Shown: piece after piece, positions 31,795 to 44,690 of the stretch
Layout: each line of letters starts with the position of its first letter
Numbering within the stretch: the stretch's first letter is position 1
Assembly (NCBI GenBank): GCA_902702965.1
Contig: CACRXP010000020.1
Coordinates: 1,660,778 to 1,724,777 of the forward strand
Reading direction: 5' to 3'
Source: Spirometra erinaceieuropaei
Taxonomy: Eukaryota > Platyhelminthes > Cestoda > Diphyllobothriidea > Diphyllobothriidae
DNA length: 64,000 nt
Program-made: the position numbers and the translations under genes
Notes under the pieces: model-generated
What the model saw: the letters and a program-made list of their open reading frames with translations, nothing else
Told to the model about the DNA's origin: nothing
The model's database searches: none

Positions 31795-31885
31795 GCATGA
31801 CAGAACGTCATTACCGACAAAGACAAGAGAGACTGGGACGGCCATTTCTGGCTCATAAGCCGTTGTCAGCCTGTCTTTACCGGTA
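31795..31885 (-). repeat. SINE-like body fragment, inverted
   Basis: The reverse complement matches the SINE body (ATGGCC.TTC.AGTCTC, then TTTGTCGGTAATGACGTTCT). It forms an inverted pair with the copy at 31900. Confidence 0.65.
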
Positions 31886-31899
31886 GTGACACTTCTGTC

Positions 31900-32190
31900 T
31901 ATATCATGCGCCGCTGGTTGGGCTCGAGAGAGAGAGCCCTTAAGGAACAGCGAGGTGAGTGAGTTCCGTAAGAACGATCGGTGAGCGTCCCTTCACCATT
32001 GGACAGGACAACGAGTTCGTGGCTCAGTAGTTAGGGGCGTCGGACTTCTAACTAACAGGTCGCTGGATCCAGCCCCAGGTGTTCCATAATTTGGGGTTGG
32101 GTGTGACTGACTGACGACGGCTACTAAGCCAGAAATGGCCATTCCGGTCTCCCTAGCTTTTGTGGGCAATCGCATTCTGCATATATTACT
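31900..32190 (+). repeat. tRNA-derived SINE-like repeat, copy 2
   Basis: The leader ATCATGCGCCGCTG, then GTGAGTTCCGTAAGAACGAT precedes a tRNA-like head (CGTGGCTCAGTAGTTAGGGG, B-box-like CGCTGGATCCAGCCC), then the common body GACTGACTGACGACGGCTA and AAATGGCCATTCCGGTCTCC. Confidence 0.75.
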
Positions 32191-33707
32191 GGTCGCTATG
32201 CGACAAGTTGCCCAAGGTGCAATCAGACGTGAACGTCCCATGACCTGATCGATGATGCTCTTCTTACGGTAAGAATGCATGTGGAAAGCATAATTAATTC
32301 CTTTTTCCCACAGCGGGGAACCACCATGATGAGGCATTTGTTAATGGGACCTCAGCATGCTATCGTTTTGCTATTAAACATACTCAGTATTAGTCAGAAG
32401 TTCAGTGAATTTTAACCATAATTTAGGTGACCACCTGATGCCTCAAAATATTTACAAGGAACTGGCAAACTTAATATCAATGTCTTTCAGTACTTAGTAG
32501 AACATTAAGACAGATCGCAGAGCTCCAAAATTAATATCCCTCAGCTGGTCGAAGTTCTAAAGAATAAAATTATCTGCTGACCGTGAAAACGTAGTCGCCC
32601 AAGCGCGAACTCCGTGGAGAGCATGTTTATGCATCTAAAAATAATTCGGGCAACGATAGGGTGTATGACCCCCAAGTAGATGGCAACTACAAAAATGCCC
32701 CCTAAAATTCTGTGTGACTGTGACAATCACTTGTTGTTCCCGTTCCCATTGTTTGGAATTTCCTTCCCTCCCTGACTAAATGTAAACTAACCAGCTACGC
32801 TTTTTTCAAAGTCCGCAATTCTTTTGAAAATTGCTTGTTTGTTTTCTAATCGTCGTGCTCACTTTCATTGCCGAATGACAGCGTACGATAAGATTATCGG
32901 CAGACGTGTATCTATTTTTTGTGTTTCCTTGATCTCCGTCCTGTGTGCTGCTACACCCCTAAAACCCCCTCTACCATCATTCAACGTATGACACGGTCTA
33001 CCGGCTAGCTCAATTTAGTTGGGGGTCCTACACCCCACCTTCGCCATATTTCGAGCGATTTGCAGCTTTGGTGTGCTTTATGTGCATGCTGAGAGTTAGT
33101 GTGCAGGAATCGTGCACCTCCCCGTGCGCACACGGTTGAAGAAGAGAAATGCGTGGGAAATGTGGTTCAGGGTTCGATCTGCGCTGCCCTCCCGACGCAA
33201 ATACCCCAAAAGCGTCCTCTCATCTGTGAGCTACTTGAATGTGAAGTACGCTTAAGGAGACCTTTTTTCTTCAAAGTGCCTGTACTTCAGAAGATGTAAA
33301 GCCCGAGTACAGACACGTATTTTGGCTTTCCGTTACATCACCGAGTACATTATTAGGGATTTGTGTGGTGACACATTCGGTCGGACCAATCAAAAACCAG
33401 ATCTTTCCTAACGTGAGGAAAGGGCATTTGATCGAGTATTTGTGGCGAATGACGGACAACCCTTGGTAAATGCAAACCTGATTTGTTTTTTCCACAGATG
33501 GGGGGAAAGGCATTCGCGTTCAGTCAGACCTCATGACTGGTGGGCGAGAAACGCACTTGCTGTCTAAGTAGACTGGTCAACGCAAAGTTTCAGGTGCGCA
33601 TACACAGAAGCCCACAAGAATCCGGCAGGAAGCAGAAGAGGCCACTTGAGGAGGAGATTAGCTATGGGATGGTGTAAGTCTAAGAGGCATAGAAAATAAT
33701 CTTAAAA
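32191..33707. other. Intron sequence with a small shared repeat
   Basis: CTACTTGGGGGTC..ACACC occurs inverted at 32650-32690, in direct form near 33020-33045, and again at 52865-52895. No gene recognised. Confidence 0.4.
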
Positions 33708-33882
33708 TAGGCAGAATGGCATTACCGACAAAGACAAGGGAGACTGGAATGGCCATTTCTGGCTTATTAACCGTCGTCAGACAGTCATACCCAAGCCCAA
33801 AGTGTGGAAAACCCGAGCTTTGAACTCGCGACCTGTTAGTTAGAAGCCCACGCCTCAAACCACTGCGCCACGAGTCCATTGC
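33708..33882 (-). repeat. tRNA-derived SINE-like repeat, copy 3
   Basis: On the minus strand: the tRNA-like head CGTGGCGCAGTGGTTTGAGG with a B-box-like GCGAGTTCAAAGCTC, then TATGACTGTCTGACGACGGT and the GGCCATTCCAGTCTCCCTTG body. This is one of the best preserved heads. Confidence 0.8.
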
Positions 33883-35075
33883 CCTTAAAATAACCTGTAA
33901 GGCCCTTAAAATGGCATCCTTGTTAGAATCCCCGCTGTCCAGAAGCTTCTAGCTAAATCGTTGGGGAAAAAGCGTTGGTCGCTAACTCCATACATTTCCA
34001 CCGGTTTCTAATGTTGGAGAGGGTTTAAAGGCTGTAGACACAAAATAACCTTTGGAATATAAAGGTACAAAAGCAAATTATACCACAAGATAATTACAAG
34101 AAAGATTGGTATTTACTAAGCTCCTTTAAAATAGATAACTGGCTTCAAATGGGCAGCTAAAACCAGTGGGGTTTATGTTATTAAGTCAGACTGAAATAGA
34201 ACCAAATATTCTAACAATTAACTATCTGACCACATCGCACCTCATGAACTCGACAACGCAACTGTAAAATGCTGATTTATAAGACCTGCGTGAACGGCAC
34301 CATTCACTCACAACAGTCTTCCCTAGAAAACCCGCACATTTTTAAAGTGCCCTTTTTCTACAAAGTCCGCGATCATTTCAATATCAAACTTTGCCCCTAT
34401 AGTCATGCATTTTGACAATATTTTGAGCCTTGTTAACAAAAAAAACTTCTTTATGCTGCGTTTTCCTTTTCTGCGGCTTTGTGGCGTACAGTACCCTCAA
34501 GCTAATAAAATAAGGATACCAGCAAATACATCATTTCCGGAGTAGATAGCTAAACGCCAGCTGAACTAGTTTAGTCCAGTAAAATGGAAGCGGTGAACAT
34601 ACTACCAAAAGTATAATTCCTAAGATTTATGGCCGAAAATAGACATCTGCCGAAAAAAGTGGATGGTCATGTTTGAGTCTTGATTCCTCATAAGATTGAG
34701 CTCATTTTTGGAACGTTTTCATTTAAACGCCAACGATTACAGGCGAGGAAACTGAGTTAAAATTATACGTGAAGCATGTTGATATCCGTGCCCAAAATCC
34801 CTGATTTGTTCAGTTAATAAGTCTTTAAAAAATTTCAGCTACGCGATCTGTACGTTTAAAGGTGAGTAGTGCTGCCTGAACCTCCTTTAGTTCGTAACTT
34901 ACTTTCACCTCGGCTTCCCCGGACTTTCCCGTAGCCATGTTTCATTCCAGTATGCTGCCTAGGTTTCAGTCAACTGGATGAGGTAAGACCCTATGCATCA
35001 AACGGCATTGATGTGGCCATATTAGTACTTTCGAACAGGATTCGTTCAACGGCACTCTAGGGGCTGTCATAAGTA
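33883..35075. other. Tetraspanin intron, unassigned
   Basis: AT-rich, with no ORF of note and no recognised repeat. Confidence 0.35.
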
Positions 35076-36024
35076 CAGTAGGCGAGTTAACTCTGAAATG
35101 CGTTCTGAAATCTAAAAAATTACTCAAGCAGTATTGCAATAGTAATCTTCATGCAGCATAATCTAGTGATAATTCGGGATTTCCGCTTTGAAAACGCTTC
35201 TCTCCTACCGCCTGCAAAAGCTACACTATGTGAAAAATGACTATGTAGCTAGTATGAATTTTTCCTCATTGATTTTCGATGCCATTGTAAATTCGAATAT
35301 ATATCATAGAAAACACGCATAGAGGTATCCATTTGTTTACTCTTTTGGAGAAAAATAGCGTCTTCTTCAAATTTTATACTAAATTTGGTTTTAAAAATTC
35401 CTTAATTATTAGATTTTTTAAGACCACGAAATGTCTATTCATTAAACCTCGCGTCTCTGCATTTATAAAGGTTAATTGTAAAGTTTACGCTAGGGCTCAC
35501 ACCGACTCGTAAATTTAAGTAACCTAATATAATCTCTTAATACTGTAGAGAAATGCATGGATCTTCGTTCAAGGAAAATAAACAGCTTGTAAGTTCGAAA
35601 CTCTAAATGTAAGTGCAACGGTAAGTCGGGTCCAAAATTATTCCGGTATTGGAACAGTCTTTCAATACCCAATTTCACGATTTTTCATGCTTAAAATTGA
35701 AAGACAACGCAGTGTTCTACCAAAGGAGTAAGAGAACAAGTATTTTTATGCATGCTTTGTGTTAAGGGTATATTTGAATTTATAATGGCATCGAAAATTA
35801 GGGACAAAAATTTATACTACGCAAGTAGTCAAGTTATACAGAGTGTAGTTTTTGCGGATGGCAGGAACAACGTTCATGCGGAGAGCGCATCCTAAAGTAA
35901 CCGAGTTATTATGGGATTATGCTGTACGATGATAAATATAGCGACCCTTACGTAAGTAATCTTTTCAAATTAAAGACGTACTTTAAGATTTCGGTAAATA
36001 TTTCCTGAGTTGGCACATCTACTG
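35076..36024. mobile_element. Foldback transposon (FB-3), 949 bp
   Basis: TA-CAGTAGGCGAGTTAACTC on the left and GTTGGCACATCTACTG-TA on the right. Arms pair through GATTTTCGATGCCATT and its reverse complement AATGGCATCGAAAAT. No transposase ORF. Confidence 0.8.
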
Positions 36025-38336
36025 TAGTTAACCGTCAAGTGCTTGGACTAGTGAGAATAAAGTACATAAGCATGGAAGAGGAAGTGGCGTGCGAAAATAT
36101 GCGTGTGCATAAGAGGCCGGTCGAGTAAATGACCGAGAGATTGGGATCTACGTGAACAAGGTAAGAGGATCAAAGCATGATGTAAAATTGGCCGATTCTC
36201 TTTCAGAACTGTGCTGCTAACTTCCAGGCGCAATTAAGCCTCCGTGAGACTCATGAAGGGAACGTGTCAGAGAGAGCAGTTAACATCAGATAAAAAAGAA
36301 GCAAGATTGAGTTTAGTGTTTGCAGCATAATACGCTTTTGTCAAATTTACCAACCTACCTCCATGCGTGCCGCCTAAATACAGGTGACAGTGAACTTTTA
36401 GTTTTACCGCCATTGTATTTTCAAATGCCAATAGTAACATTTTGAAAAACCCTCCCATGAAATTAAATTATGCAAACACTGACTTTCACAACATTTTTAT
36501 TGCCGTTGATATTCGACTTGCTCACAGAGGAAGTCTTGTGGGTTTCTTTTGAATTCTGAGAATATTTTGACTGACGTATTTGTGACTCCAGGGCTTCCAG
36601 TGGCGTCCTCGTGGCCCAATCGTTTAAAACGTGTGTTGTGCTAATGTCAGACTGATGCCATGGAAGAACCTGCATGAGCTATTATCCTACTGTATTAGAA
36701 TTTATAAATCCCATAAATTGAGGTAGATTGGGTGGGGAAGTCAGTTAGAAGGTGAAAGCCCAAGTTGTTATATTAAAGTCATGCCTTCACTGTCACAGGT
36801 TGCAATTGCTTCGAGGTCGTCGAGGTTTTCGCAAATGGTCAGTTTAATTATTCAAATCTGCCAAAAAACCTATAGAAAAAGTATTTTGATTGTTATGCGT
36901 AATCAAACGTAAAAATGCAAACGTAAAAATTCTCCCAATCGCTTAAGGAAAAAAATTGAGTCGAGATAAACGACCGTGGTCAGAACTTAAGTCAGGTGCA
37001 TTTGAAATTAATCTAGAATGATCTGCCGACGGTTCACTCTTATTTAAGCTCTCCAAGGCCCAAACGGCATAACAGTGGGGCAATGCGGCTCTGAGCGCAA
37101 CGATCAATCTTATGAAAAACACATGTATTGACTCTCTAAGCACGAATTCAAAGCATAGGTGTGGAAGCATCGGCAGATGAACTACCATTTGCTGCTCAGG
37201 GCAAACTAATTAGACATGGTCTTTCGATAGTGTCCTTGGAACATATCTATAAATGCTCCTCCCAAACATCCACGAGCGAACATATGGAGGAATCGGATAA
37301 AATTCTGATCAACTTTGATTGTTTAGATTAACGTCCGACTTTGGTATTAGTATTTTATTGGGTGATATATGTAAATTTGTAGAGCACCCCTTGCTTAGTA
37401 ATGTGAGATGTGGTTGCACAATGTTAACCTGCCATCGAGAACCCCTTCATAGTTCGTAATGAAAAGTGCATGTGCGCAGTTTATACCCCGGTAAGTCAAA
37501 ATATTCTTGGCACCTCTTCAAGCAACTTGGAGAGGACCCTCACACCGCGTTCATTTACAACGCAGAAAGCATCTCATGTTTCAAAATTTGAAAAATGAAG
37601 AAATCTTTTCAAAATTAAATTTCCTGTTAGTCGAAAACTTGAGTGACAGCTTGCGAAAGTGTTCCTTCAAAAATGCGATAATTTGAAAGTCACATCAGTG
37701 TAAATTCTTTCAACGTGAAGTAATCTATTATTAAAAACTACGCAAGTGTTTAAAAAGAGAGTGTGGAATTAGAGAATCGGTCCATTCGCTCTAACCGCGC
37801 AGTGCCAAAAATCTACAGGTTTCGGCGTGGGTAGTAGTTGAGAACTGGTTTTATGCCAAACAAGACGCGATGTCATTGATAAAAAGCCTTTTTTATTCAT
37901 ACCCACTTCGACGCCAGTTGACGTCGTCGTGCGTTTACTCCAACGGTTTTCCAATTAACGGCCTGTTTGTCAATTCATGTGACCCGGAGCAAATAGTCAC
38001 GACAATAGCAGCCCTTATTAGGGACAACGAGCAAGTCCGCGCGAAATTAGACGCGACTAGATTTAAAATATTTAGTTTAACGCCGATATGCCAACCTCCT
38101 TGTTAACTGCGGCGTAAAGCCGTCCGTAATACTAGAATGCTACTCATAGGAGTTCTTTTAGGAAAGAAAAAATTATGTTTGTAAGCATATAAAACAGAAA
38201 AAAGTACTATATTTGATCCGCATGTTCTTTTTGACAAACTAAAAGATGCACATTGTAGGACGATGGTTTAAAACGGAGGTAAACATCTCCGCCCCTGCTG
38301 AATACTTTAATATATGAACGATTAGCCGCTATTTAG
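36025..38336. other. Tetraspanin intron, unassigned
   Basis: A remnant of the ATTATTCAAA.TCTGCCAAAA tail that follows the tRNA-like repeats lies at 36846-36872. Otherwise nothing recognised. Confidence 0.35.
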
Positions 38337-39272
38337 CGTTTTCGATTGAGAAGGATTACTTAGGGGCGGTTATCATACCGATTATCTTGCGACATAATGC
38401 TATAATACATGGGGCTCAGAAGGATGTCAGATTTTGAATGTGCTGCTTTTAAATCTCCTGTAGAAACCGAACTCGGTAAAAATGACTACTTAAGTAGCAT
38501 GCCTTTTGCGCATTAATTTTTGACGGTCTTGCGAATTCTAAAGTATTTAATAGAAACAACAAACAAAAATATGTTTATTTTAGTCGTTCGACAGAAAATC
38601 ACGTCCGTGTTATACTTAAAGGATTATAATTAGGTTTTTACAAAGTTTTCAGATTTGCGAATAATATGTAGCCTGATCTGTTGTTGCTTTAACGCTTAGT
38701 GATTTCAGTCTGCAGGGTGCATGCGTTTCGCTTGAAGAAAATCACATATTCTTCTATGACGTTATAAAGATATCATAAAGGGTCATAAAATTTTGCAATA
38801 TATGCGGACTATGTTGCACATTTTCTGAGTAGCAGTGGTAAACGAACAGGTACGATGCTGTATGAATGGGCATTGCACGGTCTTAAAAATTTCATAAGTA
38901 GAAACTTTTTAAAAAGCCAATTATACTCTTTCTTTAAGCATAAATTATAAAGATCACGTAATTCTCTATCTAACGACTGAAAGAAAGCATATTTTCGTTT
39001 ATAGTTTCTATTAAATATGTTAAAATTCGCAAAACCATCGAAAACCAATGCGAAAAATGCATGCTACTAAAGCAGTCATTTTTGTACTCAGTTCGGTTTC
39101 TACAGGGGGTTCAAAATCGGTGCATTCAAAATCTGACATCCTGCTGAGTCCGAGGTACTATAGAATTATGTCGCGAAAAAATCAATATTACAACCGCGCC
39201 TAAGTAATCCTTCTCAGTCGAAAACACGCTTCAGAGTTTCAGTCAACACTTAATGAGATCGGTCGCTCACTG
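38337..39272. mobile_element. Foldback transposon (FB-4), left end lost
   Basis: The arms pair well (TTTCGATTGAGAAGGATTAC with GTAATCCTTCTCAGTCGAAA; ACTACTTAAGTAGCATGC with GCATGCTACTAAAGCAG). The right end GGTCGCTCACTG-TA is intact; the matching terminal 60-70 bases are missing on the left. A similar sequence (TATGAACGATTAGCC and TATGAACGACTAGCC) lies at each outer boundary. Confidence 0.75.
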
Positions 39273-40077
39273 TATATGAACGACTAGCCTGTATTTAGCA
39301 AGAATGAAGGAGGAGTATGTAAAAAGTCTGATAATCGAATTTGGACTTTCGCTATATAGCTTCTGAAAAAGGGATAACATAATAAAGACGATAACGGCAG
39401 AGATGCCAGATGCGGCAACCCACTCTACTGCCCTAGTTTGGCCGAGTTCGGCCTGGCAGGATCGCGACTTCTGCCACACAGTCAGAGATCGTCTTATCCA
39501 GCTAGGCAGCTGATCGGTGTGCACTTATTCCTGTATTCAGAAGCAGCACTTTTCGAAGAGATCGTAGATAGTTTTTTGAAGTTGGCAACAAAACCATGTC
39601 GTCAGATCAAGTAAATTGAATTGGGCTGGTGAGTGATTGATAAGCAGAACGGTAACCGTAGAACTTCCGACCATATAAAAGTGAGGAATGCGACGATTGT
39701 GGAATGAGAAAGACTACGAATATATTTAGCGGTTGGAGGAAGGGGACACATGTATTTTAAAAACTAACTCAGGGACTCTTGGAATTTGAAAAATGGTGTT
39801 TTCTAAAGTCAATTTGCAATACAGTTAGGGGATAATGAGGTTTGTTTGAGAGGGAATTGATTACCTGTCGGAAGCCGGGAATAGATGAAGTCGCGAGAGG
39901 AATCCATTCCGCAGCATCTCTCGTTGTTGACCTTCAGTGACCAGGAAAGAGATACAAAGTGAGTGAGAGAAAGAAAGGGTAGTGAACTTCTGAATCAGTT
40001 TATATAGATAAATAGGCTTCAAGAGGGCGGGATAAAGGTTTTGTTGACTTAAGAACAACCAGAATATGCATATAATG
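39273..40077. other. Tetraspanin intron, unassigned
   Basis: No feature recognised. Confidence 0.35.
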
Positions 40078-40232
40078 GAATAACGACAAAGAAAAGGAGA
40101 CCCGAATGAACATTTCTGGCTTATTAGTCGGCATCATCCAGTCACACCCAATCCCACCTTGGATTCGAACCGGGGATCTTTAGCCATTGAGTCGAACGCT
40201 CTACCAATGAAGCACGGGCTCGTGGTTCTGTC
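40078..40232 (-). repeat. tRNA-derived SINE-like repeat, copy 4
   Basis: On the minus strand the head is GCTTCATTGGTAGAGCGTT with a B box GGTTCGAATCC, a tRNA-like pair of boxes in good shape, followed by a GTGACTGGATGATG.CG..TAATAAGCCAGAAATG body. The body is more diverged than in the other copies, so this may be a separate subfamily. Confidence 0.7.
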
Positions 40233-41384
40233 AGAATATTCTGAAGGGCACCGTTGTACTATTTCGTTCGTTTTCCAACATCTTGAGTCGAGTAGATCGG
40301 CGTTCCAGACCTGTGATTTTACTTGTTGTTTTCGGGGCTGACTAGCGAAATTTCTCCTAATGAACACTTTATGCTGAAACAGATTATCCGAAAAATGCTA
40401 ATAAGCAGCGTATGTTTGGTAAGTGGTCATTAAAGCATAGATACCCTTCCCAAAAAGTCCCCTTGAAGGACGACATGGCCTAATACTACTACTTCTTCGC
40501 TCTCACACCTCAGTAATGTATTAGGGTCTAATATCCGCAATTTATTCTACTTATTCGTTCACGGCGACTGGTATGTGGACATTTGACCTCTCTCAGCGTC
40601 TAACACACTCGGGAGCTAAATGCTTCCTTCAGTCAGTTATACTACTAAATGGTAAATTTATTGCAATTTCTACAGTGCAGAAAGAAGTAGACCTTCCATT
40701 GTCAGGATATTTCCTCGTTGCTGCCGCAGCCAACTCCATTAATTGACTGACAAGTCAAGACACAAATCTACCAGTCGGCCCGTCGATTTCCTCTTTTATG
40801 TGAACAATGTAAACAGGACGAAAAGGTCAACCAGTCTCAGCCGACTTTGGGATCAAAACAATTCACCATCCGTCAAGGTCGACTACATTTGTTTCCTGTA
40901 ATCACTACAGTACTAGAACTGATGTCAGGAACAATAAACAGCTTACAGATAGCAGATGGGCCTGTTTTTAAGGAAATGAACATGCAGGAAGTGCCGACGA
41001 AACATCAATGATGTTTCAGTTGTCCTTTCGGAATCCTCAAAGGCTCAGTCTCCGACCATTGGCTTTGGCCAGTAACATCAGCGATAATTATTTTTAACAT
41101 ATTCTCAAGAAGTTTGAAGCAAAGAATTTACAAGAAAGTTGTCAAGTCGGATCCTTCCACCAGTCAGACCTATAAGGGTCATGTTCGTTAAGCTCCTCAT
41201 TAAACTTTCTTACAGATTTAAGATAAAATGACCTAATGAAGACCAGAAATCTCACGGAAAAAAGCAGGACACGCAAGACAGCAAACAGTCAACAAAGTGC
41301 AGTAGTTCGTACTGGGCCATTTTGCTTTCCATACAAACTAACGAACTTGGAGTAACTCCCTTCGACACAACGGGAGTTGGCTTT
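40233..41384. other. Tetraspanin intron, unassigned
   Basis: No feature recognised. Confidence 0.35.
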
Positions 41385-41885
41385 TAACTGCACCTCTTTT
41401 GAGCCAGCTGAAATAACCACACACAAGTAAAAGTAACTATATATCTTTTATGACTTAATTTTCGACACTATTATATATTCAGTTATATTTTATACACGCG
41501 AGCGCAAAATATTCCTTCTTGTACTCAGTTGGTAGACATCACGTCTACTTGATATTTGTTACTCGGAAAAGGGGTATCTTTAGGTTTTAAAAATGCCTTA
41601 GAACGAGTTTGTTTAGGGTCATGTGATGCCAGTTAAAATATCAACGCGTCTGCCCATTTTTCAATGTTGCTCACAAAGCATAGACGTATGTAATCCACAT
41701 CTTTTGAGAATTCCACGAGTCATATACGGTATCACCTTAATGGCATAGAGCAATTCATTGTTTTGCATGCACGCAGGGTATACAATCTGTAGAATAAAAA
41801 CTCTAGACGCGCATTTAACGACAAATCGCGTTCACAATTATTCGGCGATTAAAAAGTCGTTGAAATCCCTGGCATACCGTTCTTT
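41385..41885. mobile_element. Partial foldback element
   Basis: Diverged inner part of the foldback family (TTAATTTTCGACACTATTAT, GATGCCAG, GTTCACAATTATTCGGCGAT). It stops at the left edge of the next PLE, which may have inserted into it. Confidence 0.5.
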
Positions 41886-42121
41886 TGAGTAGCCAGATTG
41901 AAAAAGGCGTCACAAGAACTACTCCTCCCATTCATGGGAGGCCGCAGTTGGTGTTCTATCCTGCTCCGATCGATAATGTCTGTGGTCGGTACAAACACCT
42001 GGTTTCATCAGCCACATAGGACGGACGATCCTCCTTCCTGGCTCGTAGGCCGCGCGACGTGCTTTCCAAGGTTGAGCGCGATGCACATAAGGTCGCGGAA
42101 TAGGGGCGTTTAACGATTGTA

Positions 42122-42925
42122 TTGGACAGGACAGACTACATTCAGAAAACCAAAAGGTTTTTGGAGGATCGAAAGTCCTATGTCCCATACGAATCCAAAC
42201 CCATGAAAACGCTGACACGCGAGACTAACGCGACACTGCTGGCAATTGATATCTCAAGTGCAATATCGCCAATCGATCGACGTATGGCGAGAGCGCAAGA
42301 AACTGCCCTAGACCGATCCTACGGTCTCCCAAAAGTACACAAAGAGGGCGCTCCTCTCCGGCCTATCGTATCACTGAAAGGCACTCTAACCAACGGACTG
42401 GCAAAGTAACTGTTTCGACGTCTCAAATTTTTGACCTCCGATTCGAGCACCACAGTCAGCTCGTCAATTTAATGCTTGGAGAAACTTAAAGGGGTAAGTC
42501 TCCTGCCAAGAGATGTCATGGTTTCCATTGATGTCACGTCCCTTTTTACTTCTATCCCACTGGACGTGGCAGTCGAGACCATCGAACTGCTCCTAGGAGA
42601 GAAATACAACGAAAAACAGAATCATCTTGGACACACCCAAATCATCCAGCTCCTGAAGTTCTGTCTCAAGACATACTTTACGCTCGACGGGACAGTCTAC
42701 GAGCAGGTGAAGAGTACGCCAACGAATCCACCGATTTCGGGTCTCATAGCCGAGGCGGCCCTACAACAGTTGCAGTCGCTGGTTTTCCGGCACCATAGAT
42801 CGAAATTCTGGGCTCGGTATGTGGATGATAACTTCGTCCTCATCAAACCTGATCAGTGGCTGACATTCGAAGAGCATCTCAACGCCATCTTTCCCGACAT
42901 TCAATTTACGATGGAGGAGGAATAA
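42122..42925 (+). pseudogene. PLE reverse transcriptase with intact YVDD motif, split ORF
   Basis: Two open pieces cover most of the RT. The first ends with a stop at 42407 after LTNGLAK. The second carries motif A (aspartate in SIDVTSLF), PTNPPISGLIAEAALQQLQS and motif C YVDD, and ends in TAA after FTMEEE. The catalytic aspartates are all present, unlike in PLE-4 (YVDE), but stops and deletions inactivate the copy. Confidence 0.85.
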
Positions 42926-43756
42926 AACAACCAGCTGGCCTTCCTGGAAGTCCTCTTTCATTGAGCGACGAATACGGCGCAAATACAGCAATCACCCATC
43001 AGTCTCAAACGCAGTTGCGTAAGGGCACTATACCGGCGCGTTGAGACGCACTGAGGTGAAACGCAAGACAAGGTTGCTGAATTACAATATCTTCGACGGG
43101 TTTTGAGAGCCAATGGCTACCCGCACAACTTTGTCAACCAGTGCATACGAAAACGACACCAGAGGCAAAATCCAACCGGCCCCAAATTTTACCGGATCCG
43201 GTGCAGTTGCGGACAAAGCAACTACGTCGGGAAATTGGGAGATTACTTCGTACGCGAATTGCCGAGCACACAGCAGCAGTGAGGCTGGGAGACGCTAGCT
43301 CTCGGGTGGCGGCTCATTCGACGGGACCCGGCCATATTTTCAAGTATTAAGAGGCCGAAATCCTTGCAAGGGATGACAACTGCGTGAGACTCTAGCTGCT
43401 GTAGGCATGGTTCTCATGTCCGCAATCCATCAACAAGCTCAATGCAACCCCGTTACGATATTCTCTGCTAAAATTTTCCCTGGGCAGAGGAATCAGTCAC
43501 GTGGGGAGGGCGCGGGCGAGCAATAATCCTAGTGATAGTAAACCAATTTGCCGAGCAATCGTCCCGCCACCATCCAACATGGATGACGAAATCGCGGCAA
43601 TTAACGAATCGGACGCGGACTGACGAGTCATCATCGCCTCATTTACGACCCATAGCAGTGATCGCAAGAGCTGTTAATTATAGCATGCGTATGGTCCCAC
43701 GGCAGCCATGTGCTATAAATACTGCACTCCTTGTACCACCATTATCCTTATCTGCG

Positions 43757-43801
43757 ACTGTCTCTGCTGATGTGTTCGAGTGAGAATATGAAACGTCAGG
43801 C
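43757..43801 (+). ncRNA. Hammerhead-like motif in PLE-5 pLTR
   Basis: TGTCTCTGCTGATGTGTTC, then GAATATGAAACGTCAGGCC and AATAAA. The GAAACGTC half is perfect (minimal ACGU helix III, C at the cleavage position). In the other half the CTGATGA box reads CTGATGT, which should impair activity. Confidence 0.55.
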
Positions 43802-43835
43802 CAATAAATTTCTTGTTCCAGTGATCGCATCTTCG

Positions 43836-44690
43836 TCTTCGAAACTAACAGGATGGTGAAAACACAGAAGACGGTCGGAGCATAAACCACACCCTCGATT
43901 AAAATGATGAATGTATGCAAACACGGTATCCAGCTGGCGTTCAAATTTGAAAGAGTGCCCGACCATCGGACAATTGAGCCCATCTCCTGGAAGTAATTTC
44001 TGGGATCCCTCAATTGATGTTCAATTGATCTCTCTTTTCTTGTTTCTCGGTTCTTTGGTACAATTGTCAGTCATCAGTACTTAACTAGATTTCGTAAGTA
44101 CATAAATCAGCATACGATCCGCAGTCTACCGGCAGCCAATTTGGTCCATCACCCTACCACTAGCTAGAAATGTTGTTGGAACCTCTACTTGAAAATAGGC
44201 AGTGCTTTGAAAATGGTGTCCACCAGGGTACTGTTTTAGGCTCACTGCTCTTCTTGACTTAAATTCGCAATCGTACAGGCACTTTAGGAGTAGTTTACTC
44301 TGTAAACTCCAGATTGGCTGTGGCCATGATTGTTTGCTAAAACCAGAGGACATCTTTGACTCTGCATGTTCAACTCACGTAAGCGGTCGTCCAAATATAA
44401 TCAGAAGCGAATGCATGCGACTGGACCTCGGGAAACCTTTAGTTAGTCAACAAAAAGTCGAACAATAGGGCTCTCTACCAAGTGGGGTGATAGCGGCTTA
44501 CAGCAAACTTAGTTTTAAAAGAAGTCTCGATTGCAACGCTTTTGACAAAAATCATCTTACACAACCTGATTATTTTCGGCCAACCATGTGCCTATTTCGA
44601 CCGCTACCCCTCCTCAGCAATGATTCGCAGTGAACGGCAACATTCATTTTCAATTACGCTGCACTTTGACTCAAATAAATTCTAGAAAGT
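43836..44690. other. Tetraspanin intron, unassigned
   Basis: No feature recognised. Confidence 0.35.

Larger units (their letters stand above)
41990..43835 (+). mobile_element. PLE with RT and endonuclease parts, degenerate (PLE-5)
   Basis: Runs from the N-terminal RT blocks to the pLTR with hammerhead at 43757. The pieces are 42122-42409 (YGLPKVHKEGAPLRPIVSLK), 42476-42925 (MVSIDVTSLFTSIP motif A; FWARYVDDNFVLI motif C) and a scrambled C-terminal part to 43360. Compared with PLE-4, about 150 bases are missing between the linker and the endonuclease at about 43190, where PKF runs straight into YRIRCSCGQSNYVG. Bases around 42960-43000 are also shortened. It sits in the intron between the CCG exon and the 29.8 kb exon of the tetraspanin, on the opposite strand. 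Confidence 0.85.
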
